24,878 nucleotides of DNA from Lachnospiraceae bacterium (GTDB taxonomy: Bacteria; Bacillota_A; Clostridia; Lachnospirales; Lachnospiraceae). A model generated the notes under the pieces. That model was given only the letters and a program-made list of their open reading frames with translations. It ran no database searches and was not told the origin of the DNA. Positions within the stretch are counted from its first letter, which is position 1, and each line of letters opens with the position of its first letter. A program made the translations under genes and the position numbers. Of the stretch, positions 14,694 through 23,911 are shown piece after piece. The stretch is taken from assembly GCA_009774465.1 (NCBI GenBank), contig VSNT01000007.1, forward strand, positions 1 through 24,878. Direction: 5' to 3'.

Positions 14694-16349
14694 TTAAACG
14701 TTAAAATAGCTCCCTCCTATAAATTCCCGACATATGGAATTATTGGGGACGTTGTTGCTGTCTATGCCCTGGAAGTACTCTAAAAATTTAAGAAGGCGTT
14801 TTGCTTCGTAGTACTCGGGTACCCCCTTTTCTATTCCGAAAAGCAAAGCCTCCGCGTATTGTTTTAACACTGCCAGTTCATAGATCAGTACTGAATTAAA
14901 CATTTCATCAGCGCTTTCCTGATAGGGGAAAATATATTTTTCCTCTCCTCTTCTTACGGAAGGCCACATTTCTATGGTTCTTCTGGCACTGGTTCCTCTT
15001 GTTCTGGCATCTCTTACCATTCTGCGGATCAGCCTTCCATCCGTGGTAGGTATTCTGTTGTGCTCGTCTATATTAATGCTGGTCAGCGCGCTGATGTATA
15101 TTTTAAATTTATTTTCATCCGGCATGGAAAATGTAGTGGCCGGATTCAATCCATGTATCCCTTCTATTACCAGTATATCCTCCGGTCCAAGTTTTTTGAA
15201 GTTGCCATGATATTCCCGTTTGCCAAGTTTAAAGTTAAAACGTGGAATTTCTACTGTTTCTCCTGCAAGAAGAAGGTTCATATCCTCGTTAAATTTATTA
15301 AGGTCGATTGCTTCAAGGCATTCATAATTGTAATCACCATTTTCATCTTTTGGCGTATCTTCCCTGTTCACAAAATAATCATCCAGAGCAATGGGATGTG
15401 GAATTAATCCATACGTCCGTAACTGAATGGAAAGTCTGTGGGAAAAAGTAGTCTTTCCGGAGGAAGAAGGACCTGCAATAAGCACAAATTTAATATTTCC
15501 CTTATCCACAATTTCCCTGGCAATCTCTCCGATTCTCCGTTCCTGCAGGGCCTCCTGCACCAGAATCATATCGCCGATCCCACCCTTGCAGATTACATCA
15601 TTTAAATCGCCTACAGAGTCAATTCCCAGCATTTCTCCCCAAAGAGCAGATGTATTCAGTGTCCTGAAAAATTTATCTTTTGGTTCAAAGAAATCCAGTT
15701 TGGATGGATCTTCGCTTCCCGGTATCAAAAGCATAATGCCGCTTTCATATAACATTACATCATAATATTTCAAATATCCGGTACTTGGAAGCATATAGCC
15801 ATAGTAATAATCGTAATAGCCATCCAGACAATAAATATTTACAAAAGAACTGCGGCGGTAACGAAACAGTTTTTCCTTATCATGCATTTTATGCCGGCGG
15901 AAGATCTCCATCGCCTCATCCAGCGGATAAGACCGCTTTGTAATAGGAAGATCTGCTTCGGTAAGTTCCATCATCCGTCTGCGGATTGCCTTCACATGTG
16001 CGTCGCTTAGCTTTTCTTCCATCTTTACATTACAGTAATAGCCCTGTCCGATAGCAAACTCTACCTTTACTTTGCTTACCTTTTCCGTTCCTAAAACATC
16101 ATAAACCGCCTTCACAAGCGTCATCAGGGCAGTTCTCACATAGGATTTATGCCCGCTACTGTCTTTCAACGTGATAAATGAAAGCTCGCAATCTTTTTCC
16201 GCTGTTTTGATCAGCTCTCTTATCTTACCGTTTTCCATTACAAGTGCAATCATATTATCATACTGAGGTTGATAATCTTTTGCAATCTCTTCGAAGGTAA
16301 TTCCTTTCGGATATTTCTTCTGCACACCATCAATTGTAATTGTTACCAT
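14694..16349 (-). CDS. Nucleoside (uridine) kinase with N-terminal TGS and ThrRS-like SAD domains
   Basis: The C-terminal half is a uridine kinase-like P-loop domain: Walker A AGPSSSGKTT at residues 292-301, then HPIALDDYFVNRE, and IVIEGIHGLNP-like VIEGIHGLNP, and RRMVRDARTRG. The N-terminal part has a TGS-like fold (VTITIDGVQKKYPKGITFEEIA) and a threonyl-tRNA synthetase second additional domain (KVEFAIGQGYYC ... RRRMMELTEADLPITKRSYPLDEA). It likely phosphorylates uridine or cytidine in salvage; the N-terminal part may be regulatory. The ATG at 16349 follows AAGGAG; the frame opens at a GTG at 16376 inside trmK. The gene starts 16 nt after the trmK stop. The enzyme assignment to a precise substrate is uncertain. 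Confidence 0.9.
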   Translation of the reverse strand: MVTITIDGVQKKYPKGITFEEIAKDYQPQYDNMIALVMENGKIRELIKTAEKDCELSFITLKDSSGHKSYVRTALMTLVKAVYDVLGTEKVSKVKVEFAIGQGYYCNVKMEEKLSDAHVKAIRRRMMELTEADLPITKRSYPLDEAMEIFRRHKMHDKEKLFRYRRSSFVNIYCLDGYYDYYYGYMLPSTGYLKYYDVMLYESGIMLLIPGSEDPSKLDFFEPKDKFFRTLNTSALWGEMLGIDSVGDLNDVICKGGIGDMILVQEALQERRIGEIAREIVDKGNIKFVLIAGPSSSGKTTFSHRLSIQLRTYGLIPHPIALDDYFVNREDTPKDENGDYNYECLEAIDLNKFNEDMNLLLAGETVEIPRFNFKLGKREYHGNFKKLGPEDILVIEGIHGLNPATTFSMPDENKFKIYISALTSINIDEHNRIPTTDGRLIRRMVRDARTRGTSARRTIEMWPSVRRGEEKYIFPYQESADEMFNSVLIYELAVLKQYAEALLFGIEKGVPEYYEAKRLLKFLEYFQGIDSNNVPNNSICREFIGGSYFNV

Positions 16350-16365
16350 AACAGGCTCTCTCCTT

Positions 16366-17091
16366 CTACAAGTCACAGCCGCATATTTTTAATGCTCTCT
16401 CTAAAAGAGCAAGCTCTCTTTCCAGTTCCATGCAGCGGACTTCTGCCCGCCGGCTTTCTTTGGACGCCCTTAAAATTTCTTTCAGTTTCTGTCCATTCTT
16501 CCATTCTCTTTGCAGGTATTCTATAAGAACAGGATGCCGGGCAGATAAAAGCATGGGGCCAAATCTGTCTGAAAGTTCAAAATCTTCTTCCCACTGCCTC
16601 TGCATCTCCGGCACTGCTTCAATAATCGGATAAAATTTGTCTTCTTCCAATATCATATCTTCCCGGACAATAGAATATCCCATTTTCCGCAGAAATCTTC
16701 GAAATGCCAAAAGTTCTGACTGAGGCTGCAAAATCATCTGGGCAAAACTTTTTGTCTTTTCCGGCTCTTTTTCCAGAATCTTCTGTATCAGCCTTCCTCC
16801 CATGCCTGCACAGACCAATGTCTGTGCCTCTCCAATCTGATAGTTGTCAAGTCCATCCGAAATCCGCAGCGTTATGTACTCTGAAAGATCCGCCCGGGCT
16901 ACATGTATTTCCGCCCGCTGCAGCGGCCCTTTGTTGATATCCATTGCCAGCACACCTGGCGCAATCCCATGCTGAACCAGATAAATGGACACATACCCAT
17001 GATCACAGCCTACATCGCAAACCCGGTTCCCAATTTTAACCATGTCTGCCACAGCCTGCATTCTGGCGGATAAAACTATATTTTCTGCCAT
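16366..17091 (-). CDS. trmK: tRNA (adenine22-N1)-methyltransferase TrmK
   Basis: TrmK methylates N1 of A22 in the D-arm region of tRNAs, with S-adenosylmethionine. The 241-residue protein has a class I methyltransferase start (RVCDVGCDHGYVSIYL, with D26 to D30), AMDINKGPLQRA for SAM binding, and VCAGMGGRLI where NPPY-type motifs would be in other families. QPQSELLAFRRFL and the C-terminal coiled coil (REWKNGQKLKEILRASKESRR) are typical of TrmK. The ATG overlaps the rpoD stop by one base (TAATG), so it is translationally coupled with the housekeeping sigma factor. Confidence 0.93.
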   Translation of the reverse strand: MAENIVLSARMQAVADMVKIGNRVCDVGCDHGYVSIYLVQHGIAPGVLAMDINKGPLQRAEIHVARADLSEYITLRISDGLDNYQIGEAQTLVCAGMGGRLIQKILEKEPEKTKSFAQMILQPQSELLAFRRFLRKMGYSIVREDMILEEDKFYPIIEAVPEMQRQWEEDFELSDRFGPMLLSARHPVLIEYLQREWKNGQKLKEILRASKESRRAEVRCMELERELALLERALKICGCDL

Positions 17092-18317
17092 TAATCCAGA
17101 TAATCCTTTAATTTTCTGCTTCTGCTGGGATGACGCAGCTTACGGAGCGCCTTTGCCTCAATCTGCCTGATACGCTCTCTTGTAACATTAAACTCCTTGC
17201 CTACCTCTTCCAGTGTTCTGGCGCGTCCGTCATCCAGACCAAAACGAAGCCTTAAAACCTTCTGCTCTCTTTCCGTTAATGTACTGAGCACCTCTACCAA
17301 TTGTTCCTTTAACAGGGTAAAGGCTGCTGCATCTGCGGGAACAGGAACATTATCGTCCTGTATAAAGTCGCCCAGATGTGAATCTTCTTCTTCCCCAATA
17401 GGGGTTTCCAATGAAACAGGTTCCTGAGAAATCTTTAAAATTTCACGAACACGCTCCACAGGAAGCTTCATTTCCTCTGCAATTTCCTCGGGAGTAGGTT
17501 CACGCCCAAGTTCCTGAAGAAGCTGTCTGCTGACACGAATCAGTTTATTGATGGTTTCCACCATATGCACTGGGATACGGATTGTTCTGGCCTGATCGGC
17601 AATTGCTCTTGTAATTGCCTGGCGAATCCACCATGTTGCATAGGTGGAAAATTTAAATCCCTTGCGGTGGTCAAATTTTTCCACTGCCTTAATCAGACCT
17701 AAATTTCCTTCCTGTATTAAATCAAGAAAAAGCATTCCACGTCCCACATATCTTTTGGCAATGCTGACCACCAGACGAAGGTTTGCCTCTGCCAGCCTCT
17801 TTTTCGCCTCATCACCAGCTTCCAGCTCCTCTTTCAGAGAGTTGATTTCTTCCCTGATCTCCGCCTCTTCCGCCTCATCTACATTACCAATTCTCTTTTC
17901 AAGGATTGCAATCTTTTCCTGGGCCACCACACCAGCTTCCATTTTAAGCGCAAATTCAATCTCATCCTCCGCACTTAATAAAGGCACTTTTCCTATTTCC
18001 TTTAAATACATTCTGACAGGATCTTCTATACTGATTCCGTCAGGCACCGAAAGATCAATATTTTCCACATCCACTTCATCCTCTTCGGATAAAACGATCT
18101 CCTCGGCATCCACTTCATCATCCTCGGTAATACGCAGAATATCCACGTTATTCTGCTCCAACACCTCGATGATTTTATCAAATTGTTCCTCACCTAATGT
18201 AGCATCAGCAAAATAATCCACAATTTCCTGATACTCTAATACATTTTTTTTCTTTTTGGCAACAGCTAAGAGTCCGGTTAATTTCTCATCAAACTTTGCC
18301 TGTGTGTTTTCATCCAT
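17091..18317 (-). CDS. rpoD: RNA polymerase sigma factor RpoD (SigA)
   Basis: This is the primary sigma factor. In order: an N-terminal acidic region 1.1-like part (about 1-90), region 1.2 (DPVRMYLKEIGKVPLLSAEDE), region 2 (NLRLVVSIAKRYVGRG, LDLIQEGNLGLIKAVEKFD, FSTYATWWIRQAITRAIADQ), region 3 (TIRIPVHMVETINKL) and region 4.2 (TLEEVGKEFNVTRERIRQIEAKALRKL). It has no large non-conserved region, as usual in Gram-positive bacteria. The ATG at 18317 follows AGGAAGGA. It sits between dnaG (49-nt gap) and trmK. Confidence 0.98.
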   Translation of the reverse strand: MDENTQAKFDEKLTGLLAVAKKKKNVLEYQEIVDYFADATLGEEQFDKIIEVLEQNNVDILRITEDDEVDAEEIVLSEEDEVDVENIDLSVPDGISIEDPVRMYLKEIGKVPLLSAEDEIEFALKMEAGVVAQEKIAILEKRIGNVDEAEEAEIREEINSLKEELEAGDEAKKRLAEANLRLVVSIAKRYVGRGMLFLDLIQEGNLGLIKAVEKFDHRKGFKFSTYATWWIRQAITRAIADQARTIRIPVHMVETINKLIRVSRQLLQELGREPTPEEIAEEMKLPVERVREILKISQEPVSLETPIGEEEDSHLGDFIQDDNVPVPADAAAFTLLKEQLVEVLSTLTEREQKVLRLRFGLDDGRARTLEEVGKEFNVTRERIRQIEAKALRKLRHPSRSRKLKDYLD

Positions 18318-18366
18318 GTTCGGTTTTCCGTCCTTCCTGATATTCTAAACATTACCATTATTAGCC

Positions 18367-20139
18367 TTAATCCAGCGAAATATGCGTTTTGCTAAGTTCT
18401 TCCAGTGCCTTTTTCCCTTCAATCACCTGATTTAAGGCCAAAATGTCACCCCCCAGCCGGCTGGATGAGTACTCCAGACTGCTTCGTTTGACTGCAAGCA
18501 CGATATCGTGAAATGCTTTTTCCTGTTCGGACTTTGTTTCAAGCCGGGGCAGCCTGGTGTTAAATACTTCCGCCACCTCTCTTTGTTCCTCCTCATCCGT
18601 AAACAGACTTATTATCGCTGCCGGATGAACAGTGCCGGCTTCAAAGTCAGCAAAAAGCTTTTCGGCTACTTTTTTATATAAATCTTCCGTAAAATCCTCC
18701 GGAGAAATATATTTCTTTATTTTGGAGTAGACCTTTGGCTCCTCCACCAGCCATGTAAGCAAAAGCTTTTGGGGCTTTTTCTTATTTTCTTCCGGATCTT
18801 TCCTGGTCTGAATGCCTGATTTAGGTCTTACTGCAGGGGATGCAAGTCCGGTCTGCGCCGCATAGGAAAGCACCAGTTTCCGCAGACTGTCATATCCGAT
18901 ATGATATTTTTCCGCCACCGCCTCAATATAATTTTCCCGCTCAACTTCCTCGGAAAAGCCACATAGTTTTTTAGCAATCTCCCTGTGGAATCTGGTTTTT
19001 GACTCAGGATCATTTAAATCATAATCTCTCTTAAGCATACGCAGTTCAAAGAAAAAGCTGTTTTCCGCCTGCTTAATCCTTAAATCAAAAGCATCCTTCC
19101 CCCTGTTTTTTATAAATTCGTCGGGATCTTTATAAGGCTCCAAGTTTAAAACCTTTCCGGTAAGTCCTACTTCTTTTAAGATACCGATTGCCCGAAGCGC
19201 CGCCATAACTCCTGCCCCGTCGCTGTCATAAGCCAGAATCACTTCATTTACATAGCGCCTTAACAAATTAGCCTGTCCTGCTGTAAAGGCAGTTCCAAGG
19301 GATGCTGCCGCCTGAGTAAACCCTGCCTGATGCATGGCAATCACATCCATATAGCCTTCACATAAAATAATATTTCCCGCTCTTGACGTGCGGGCAAAAT
19401 TAAGTCCATACAAATTCCGGCTTTTATCAAAGATCATGGTTTCCGGAGAATTCAAGTACTTAGGCTTACCATCTCCCATAACCCGTCCGCCAAATCCTAT
19501 TACCCTATGATTGCTGTCCTGAATGGGAAACATCACTCTGTTCCAGAATTTGTCATGAAGACCGAATTTCTCATCAAAACTGGCAAGACCGGCCTCCAGA
19601 ATCAGTTTATCCTCATACCCTTTGCTCTTTAAGTACCTTACAAGATCATCACTGGTCACATTGGCAAATCCAAGACCAAATTTCTTTATGGTTTCATCGG
19701 ATAATTCTCTTCCATGCAGGTAACGAAAACCGGCCTGTCCTCTTTCTGAGCGAAGCTGGTAATAGAAATATTTTGCCGCCTCTTTGTTTACCTCTAAAAG
19801 CTTCGTCCTCCTGCTTTCCTTTTTCCGCGCTTCCTCATTGTATTCCGCCTCAGGCAGATTCACTCCGGCCCGGTCGGCAAGAAATTTGATTGCCTCTGGA
19901 AAAGAATAATTTTCATATTCCATAATAAAAGTAAATACATTTCCCCCGGCTCCACAGCCAAAGCAGTAATACATCTGCTTGCTTTGGGACACGGAAAAGG
20001 AAGGAGACTTTTCATTATGAAAAGGGCAGAGTCCAAAATAGCTGCTTCCCTTTTTCTGGATTCTCACATACCCTGAAACAACATCCACTATATCATTTTT
20101 CATTCGTACTTCTTCAACTAACTCGTCGGGATAATACAT
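18367..20139 (-). CDS. dnaG: DNA primase DnaG
   Basis: DnaG makes RNA primers at the replication fork. The 590-residue protein begins YYPDELVEEVRMKNDIVDVVSGYV and has the zinc finger C38-H41-C59-C62 (CPF-H ... YYCFGCG), then the TOPRIM domain (ILCEGYMDVIAMHQAGF ... LAYDSDGAGV), and a C-terminal DnaB-interaction domain. I chose ATG at 20139 to match the family start; the open frame also begins at an ATG at 20184, overlapping the dgt stop (TAATG), so a start there is possible by coupling. The ribosome binding site for 20139 is modest (AGGA), so the start is uncertain. Confidence 0.96.
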   Translation of the reverse strand: MYYPDELVEEVRMKNDIVDVVSGYVRIQKKGSSYFGLCPFHNEKSPSFSVSQSKQMYYCFGCGAGGNVFTFIMEYENYSFPEAIKFLADRAGVNLPEAEYNEEARKKESRRTKLLEVNKEAAKYFYYQLRSERGQAGFRYLHGRELSDETIKKFGLGFANVTSDDLVRYLKSKGYEDKLILEAGLASFDEKFGLHDKFWNRVMFPIQDSNHRVIGFGGRVMGDGKPKYLNSPETMIFDKSRNLYGLNFARTSRAGNIILCEGYMDVIAMHQAGFTQAAASLGTAFTAGQANLLRRYVNEVILAYDSDGAGVMAALRAIGILKEVGLTGKVLNLEPYKDPDEFIKNRGKDAFDLRIKQAENSFFFELRMLKRDYDLNDPESKTRFHREIAKKLCGFSEEVERENYIEAVAEKYHIGYDSLRKLVLSYAAQTGLASPAVRPKSGIQTRKDPEENKKKPQKLLLTWLVEEPKVYSKIKKYISPEDFTEDLYKKVAEKLFADFEAGTVHPAAIISLFTDEEEQREVAEVFNTRLPRLETKSEQEKAFHDIVLAVKRSSLEYSSSRLGGDILALNQVIEGKKALEELSKTHISLD

Positions 20140-20183
20140 TTTTCCTATGCCTTTCCCACATGCACTGCCCTGAAAACATATCA

Positions 20184-21188
20184 TTATCCATGCCAGGACT
20201 TTGGAATATAAATTTCCTCATACTTTGCAATTGCAAAGCGATCCGTCATGGCGCCTATGTAATCACAAACCACCAATTCCTCCGCCTCACCCCGTCTGAT
20301 TAAATTTCCATAATCCTCCGGCAGCTTCTCCAAATGATGCCTGTAATAATTATAAAGCGTCTGTATCAGCATTTCCGCCTTACCCTCTTCACTTTTGGCA
20401 TCCTTATTCTGGTAAACTCTCTCAAACATGAATCTGCGAAGATTCTTCATTGCCTCAGAAACAGGAGGGGACATCATAATATCATCTTTTTCATAGCTGG
20501 TAGATACCAGATCATGAATAAAGTGATCCAGCCGCTCTCCGGTGGTATAGCCAATCACATCTCCAATTTCCTTTGGCACATCCGATTCCTTTAAAATACC
20601 TGCCCTGATGGCATCATCCATATCATGATGAATATAGGCAATTTTATCTGAAAAACGGACAATCCTTCCTTCCAGTGTAAATGGCATTCCCTTGGTCTGG
20701 TGATTTCGTATTCCATCCCTGACTTCCATTGTCAGATTTAGTCCCTGACCATTCTTTTCAAGAAGATCCACTGTTCTCACACTTTGATCACTATGGCAAA
20801 ATCCATAAGGACAAACTGCGTTTAAAGCTCTTTCCCCGGCATGACCAAAAGGCGTATGGCCAAGATCATGGCCAAGTGCAATGGCCTCAACCAGATCTTC
20901 ATTCATGCGAAGCGCCTTGGCTATGGTTCTTGCATTCTGAGACACCTCCAGCGTATGGGTAAGCCTTGTTCTGTAGTGATCTCCCTCCGGGGATAAAAAA
21001 ACCTGGGTTTTATCTTTCAGCCTTCTAAAGGATTTAGAATGCAGAATCCGATCCCTGTCACGTTGATAAACGGGGCGGATATCACACTCATCCTCCCTGC
21101 GCAGCCTTCCTCTTGAAGCTGCACTATGAGCAGCATAAGGACTTAAATATTCCATTTCAAGCTGTTCCAGATTTTCTCGTATGTTCAT
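20184..21188 (-). CDS. dgt: Deoxyguanosinetriphosphate triphosphohydrolase-like protein
   Basis: This HD-domain enzyme hydrolyses dNTPs (dGTP or others) to nucleosides and triphosphate. The 334-residue protein has H78 in RLTHTLEVSQNARTIA, then H117-D118 in LGHDLGHTPFGHAGE, and DKIAYIHHDMDDAIRAG, the metal-binding HD set. FRRLKDKTQVF is the family's N-terminal signature. It is close in length to the Firmicute group, shorter than E. coli Dgt. The ATG follows AGGAG with 6-nt spacing. It is the first gene of the dgt-dnaG-rpoD-trmK cluster, where it may help balance dNTP pools with replication; that link is inference. Confidence 0.94.
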   Translation of the reverse strand: MNIRENLEQLEMEYLSPYAAHSAASRGRLRREDECDIRPVYQRDRDRILHSKSFRRLKDKTQVFLSPEGDHYRTRLTHTLEVSQNARTIAKALRMNEDLVEAIALGHDLGHTPFGHAGERALNAVCPYGFCHSDQSVRTVDLLEKNGQGLNLTMEVRDGIRNHQTKGMPFTLEGRIVRFSDKIAYIHHDMDDAIRAGILKESDVPKEIGDVIGYTTGERLDHFIHDLVSTSYEKDDIMMSPPVSEAMKNLRRFMFERVYQNKDAKSEEGKAEMLIQTLYNYYRHHLEKLPEDYGNLIRRGEAEELVVCDYIGAMTDRFAIAKYEEIYIPKSWHG

Positions 21189-21261
21189 TTATAGCTCCTG
21201 CTTTCCCACTCAAAGAACTTCCTAATATCATTATTCGGTACAAATAATTAAATTCCTTTTT

Positions 21262-22176
21262 TCAACGACAGATATCAAAAATAAATTCGGCATTTTTTTC
21301 CATTGCTTCATATGCTGTTTTAAAGGGGGACATCTGAAATACATGCCACATTCCTTTAAAAACATCTATCTTAACGGGCACATTGGCCTGTACCATCTTT
21401 TCGTGAAGCATAAGAGAATCTGACAAAAGAATTTCATTGTCTCCTGCCTGAATATAAGTTGGCGGAAAACCGGAAAATTCTCCAAACAATGGGGATATCA
21501 TGGGATCTTTCAAATCTTCTTCTTTTGGTTCTCCATCCTCCTTAACCCCGGATTTCACATAATTACGAATCATCCGTTTTAAATATTCCGCATCCAGAAC
21601 AGGATCTACCCCCGCTCTTGTTTCATGTGTTTTTCCTGAGGATGTGAGATCTGTCCAGGGCGATAAAAGTACCAGTCCTCTGGGCAGCAGACGTTTTTGC
21701 TGTTTTAATTTATGCACCAGGGACAATGCCAGATTACCGCCGGCGGAATCCCCTGCTACAATCACATCTCTCGCCCCATACCCTAAAAGCATCAGATAAT
21801 CCCATGCTTTCATAGCGTCTTCACAGGCTGCCGGATAAGGATTTTCCGGCGCAAGGCGATAATCAAAGCAAAGTACGTCCATAGAGGTACTTTCTGCCAG
21901 CTTGGTGGTTAAAATCCTTGCATACAGACTGCTTCCGGTAGAATATCCTCCTCCATGACAGTATAAAATTACATATTTTTTCATATGAACCCGGTTGACA
22001 GATACCCATTCCCCGTCCATATCTCCGATTTTTACACTCTGAATCACCCGTTCTTTTGAACTGCCCAAAAGAGCGCCCACCTGATCCTGAGAATGACGGT
22101 GCTTTTCAAGATCCTGGTTGTCTATCATTCCATGTACTTTCCTGATCAGGGCCATCCTGTTCTGATTCCTTGCCAT
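21262..22176 (-). CDS. Alpha/beta hydrolase (HSL-family esterase/lipase)
   Basis: This cytoplasmic-looking 304-residue enzyme has the hormone-sensitive lipase oxyanion motif H74-GGG (YCHGGGYSTG), the nucleophile S144 in GDSAGG, an acid D246 in QAGDNEILLSD and H278 in KGMWHVFQM, the complete triad. YRLAPENPYPAACEDA is typical of HSL esterases. It has no signal peptide, so it probably acts on small intracellular esters. The ATG at 22176 has AAAGGAG only 14 nt upstream, so a slightly different start is possible. It is divergent from the acyltransferase-like gene, with a 114-nt gap, suggesting a shared pathway of ester or lipid formation and breakdown (inference). Confidence 0.9.
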   Translation of the reverse strand: MARNQNRMALIRKVHGMIDNQDLEKHRHSQDQVGALLGSSKERVIQSVKIGDMDGEWVSVNRVHMKKYVILYCHGGGYSTGSSLYARILTTKLAESTSMDVLCFDYRLAPENPYPAACEDAMKAWDYLMLLGYGARDVIVAGDSAGGNLALSLVHKLKQQKRLLPRGLVLLSPWTDLTSSGKTHETRAGVDPVLDAEYLKRMIRNYVKSGVKEDGEPKEEDLKDPMISPLFGEFSGFPPTYIQAGDNEILLSDSLMLHEKMVQANVPVKIDVFKGMWHVFQMSPFKTAYEAMEKNAEFIFDICR

Positions 22177-22241
22177 AACTGTAACTTATACTCCTTTTCA
22201 AAGTTTCTTTCCTATTTTAACACATTCTTTTTGTTTTGTGG

Positions 22242-22247
22242 TATACT
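22242..22247 (+). promoter_or_regulatory. Extended -10 promoter of the acyltransferase-like gene
   Basis: TGGTATACT contains the extended -10 pattern TGnTATAAT with one mismatch. No good -35 box lies 16-18 nt upstream, which is usual for extended -10 promoters. Confidence 0.45.
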
Positions 22248-22290
22248 AACTTATATCTAAAACAATTCCCTTAAACAATTGGCAAAATAT

Positions 22291-23640
22291 ATGAAGCATA
22301 AAGGAAATTTTTATTTGAAAAATACAAAAAAAGGCAATCGCCAGGAGCCTAAAATCTGGTACAAACTTGATTTGTCCGCTATCGTTTATCCTACCCTGCA
22401 AAGAAGGGATTTTTCTTCTGTCTACCGGTTATCCGTTGTTTTAAAGGAACCTGTAAAGCCAGATATCCTGCAGCAGGCGGTAAATGTTGCTCTCACCCGT
22501 TTTCCCACCTATAAAACTGCAATCCGGAAGGGATTGTTCTGGCGTTATCTGGAGCCAAACAACCGCCCCGGCCCCTTTGTTCAGAAGGATATCCGCAATT
22601 TTTGCATGCCTATGCCCTTTAAAGCCGGCAATCGTTATCTGCTGCGGATTTATTATTATGGCTGCAGAATTTCCTTAGAGGCGCATCACTGCCTTGGCGA
22701 CGGTACCGGCGGTATGTATGTGCTGCAGACAATCACTGCTGTATACTTAAGACTTTTGGGACATCAGATCTCCAATCAGTATTTTGTCAAAGACGTAAAT
22801 GAGCCGCCTGATCCCGAGGAGCTGGAAGATGCCTATATGCGCTACGCCAATGCCAAAGTATGTCCGCCCCGCCCGGGAGAAAAGACCTACAGAGTCAGAG
22901 GCACCAGAGAGCCATTTTATACCTTCAATGTAATTGACGGTATTTTGTCTGTCAAACAGGTAATGGCTGTCGCAAAAAAATACAATGCAACCATTACCGA
23001 ATACTTGAATGCGGTGCTTTTATATGCCCTGCTTCAAAAGCAAAAGAAAGAGCGCCACATACATCTGCGGCCGGTTAAGATTGCCATGCCGGTAAATTTA
23101 AGACGTTTTTTCCCCTCAAAAACCCTGCGCAATTTTATTACTATGGTTTATCCTTCCATTGATCCAAGGCTTGGCGAATACAGTTTTGAGGAAATCGTAA
23201 TTCAGGTTCATAACTATATGCGTTACTATATCAACGAAAAATTTTTAAAAGGAGATATTACCACCAACGCACGTACCCAGCAAAACTCCTTTATCCGGGT
23301 GGTTCCTCTTTTCATCAAGGATTTTGTGGTGCGGCAGTTTTATACCAAAGTTCAGGATAAAAATTCTTCCGCCGGCCTTACCAACATGGGAGCGCTTAAA
23401 GTTCCGGAAGACATGCTGCCCTTTATTGACCGCTTTGATATCTACATGGGGCAGCCCTTTTCCTCCCGCACCAACTGTGCCATAATCAGCTTTGAAGATA
23501 CGCTTACCATTAACTTTGCCAGCAACATTATGGAAACTGATGTGGAACGATACTTTTTCAGGAAACTGGTTGCTGATGGGGTTCATGTAACCATTGAAAG
23601 TAACCGGGAAGATTTAGATACATTCTTTAATCACATTTAG
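22291..23640 (+). CDS. Condensation-domain-like acyltransferase (alcohol acetyltransferase-type)
   Basis: The 449-residue protein has the active-site motif HHxxxDG of the chloramphenicol acetyltransferase/condensation superfamily, here H122-H123-CLG-D127-G, in EAHHCLGDGTGGMYVLQ. The N-terminal half (LVVLKEPVKPDILQQAVNVALTRFP) is typical of the papA/AATase-like group, and the C-terminal half shows PVNLRRFFPSKTLRNF and TNMGALKVPEDMLPFID, the second subdomain. It should transfer an acyl group from a CoA or carrier donor to an alcohol or amine; substrate unknown. The ATG at 22291 or a TTG at 22279 may be the start; neither has a clear ribosome binding site. No peptide synthetase or carrier domain is nearby. 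Confidence 0.82.
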   Translation: MKHKGNFYLKNTKKGNRQEPKIWYKLDLSAIVYPTLQRRDFSSVYRLSVVLKEPVKPDILQQAVNVALTRFPTYKTAIRKGLFWRYLEPNNRPGPFVQKDIRNFCMPMPFKAGNRYLLRIYYYGCRISLEAHHCLGDGTGGMYVLQTITAVYLRLLGHQISNQYFVKDVNEPPDPEELEDAYMRYANAKVCPPRPGEKTYRVRGTREPFYTFNVIDGILSVKQVMAVAKKYNATITEYLNAVLLYALLQKQKKERHIHLRPVKIAMPVNLRRFFPSKTLRNFITMVYPSIDPRLGEYSFEEIVIQVHNYMRYYINEKFLKGDITTNARTQQNSFIRVVPLFIKDFVVRQFYTKVQDKNSSAGLTNMGALKVPEDMLPFIDRFDIYMGQPFSSRTNCAIISFEDTLTINFASNIMETDVERYFFRKLVADGVHVTIESNREDLDTFFNHI

Positions 23641-23655
23641 AAAATGGCAAAGCGT

Positions 23656-23870
23656 ATAAGGTAAATGAATATTCAGATAATATTTCTGTTCAAATCCTGT
23701 TGCACCAGGCATTCCGGCAAGCCAAACAACGGATGTCCCGCTTCGCGCACCATCCTTATGTTAAAAGCAGAAGTCAGTCGGGAAATGTCCCTCCTGCCTT
23801 CTATTGTCTTGACTACATGGTGCATAAGGCTTTTCACAGAAATATTATCTGAATATTCCCTCTACCTTAT
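23656..23870. mobile_element. MITE-like element with 23-bp perfect inverted repeats
   Basis: The ends at 23667-23689 and 23836-23858 are exact 23-bp reverse complements. Outside them ATAAGGTA (left) and its complement (right) extend the ends, with one base of difference in length, for about 34 bp each. Inside is a second inverted pair (TGCACCA at 23701-23707 with TGGTGCA at 23818-23824), the 41-bp hairpin shared with the comM leader, and an AGAAG/CTTCT stem. It is 215 bp and encodes no transposase, so it would need one in trans. I could not confirm a target-site duplication. Confidence 0.75.
23721..23761. repeat. 41-bp dispersed hairpin repeat, copy 2
   Basis: It matches 2827-2867 at 35 of 41 positions. 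The hairpin is GGATG ... CATCC around CGC-TTC-GCG. This copy is inside the MITE-like element, between the acyltransferase and DUF6320 genes. Confidence 0.75.
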
Positions 23871-23911
23871 CTAAAGCAATTACTTAAGTTATAAAAGAAA
23901 GGAATTAAACT

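Noticed and set aside
17644..18216. A 190-codon plus-strand frame opposite rpoD.
   Set aside because: It is a serine-rich shadow of a highly conserved sigma gene on the other strand.
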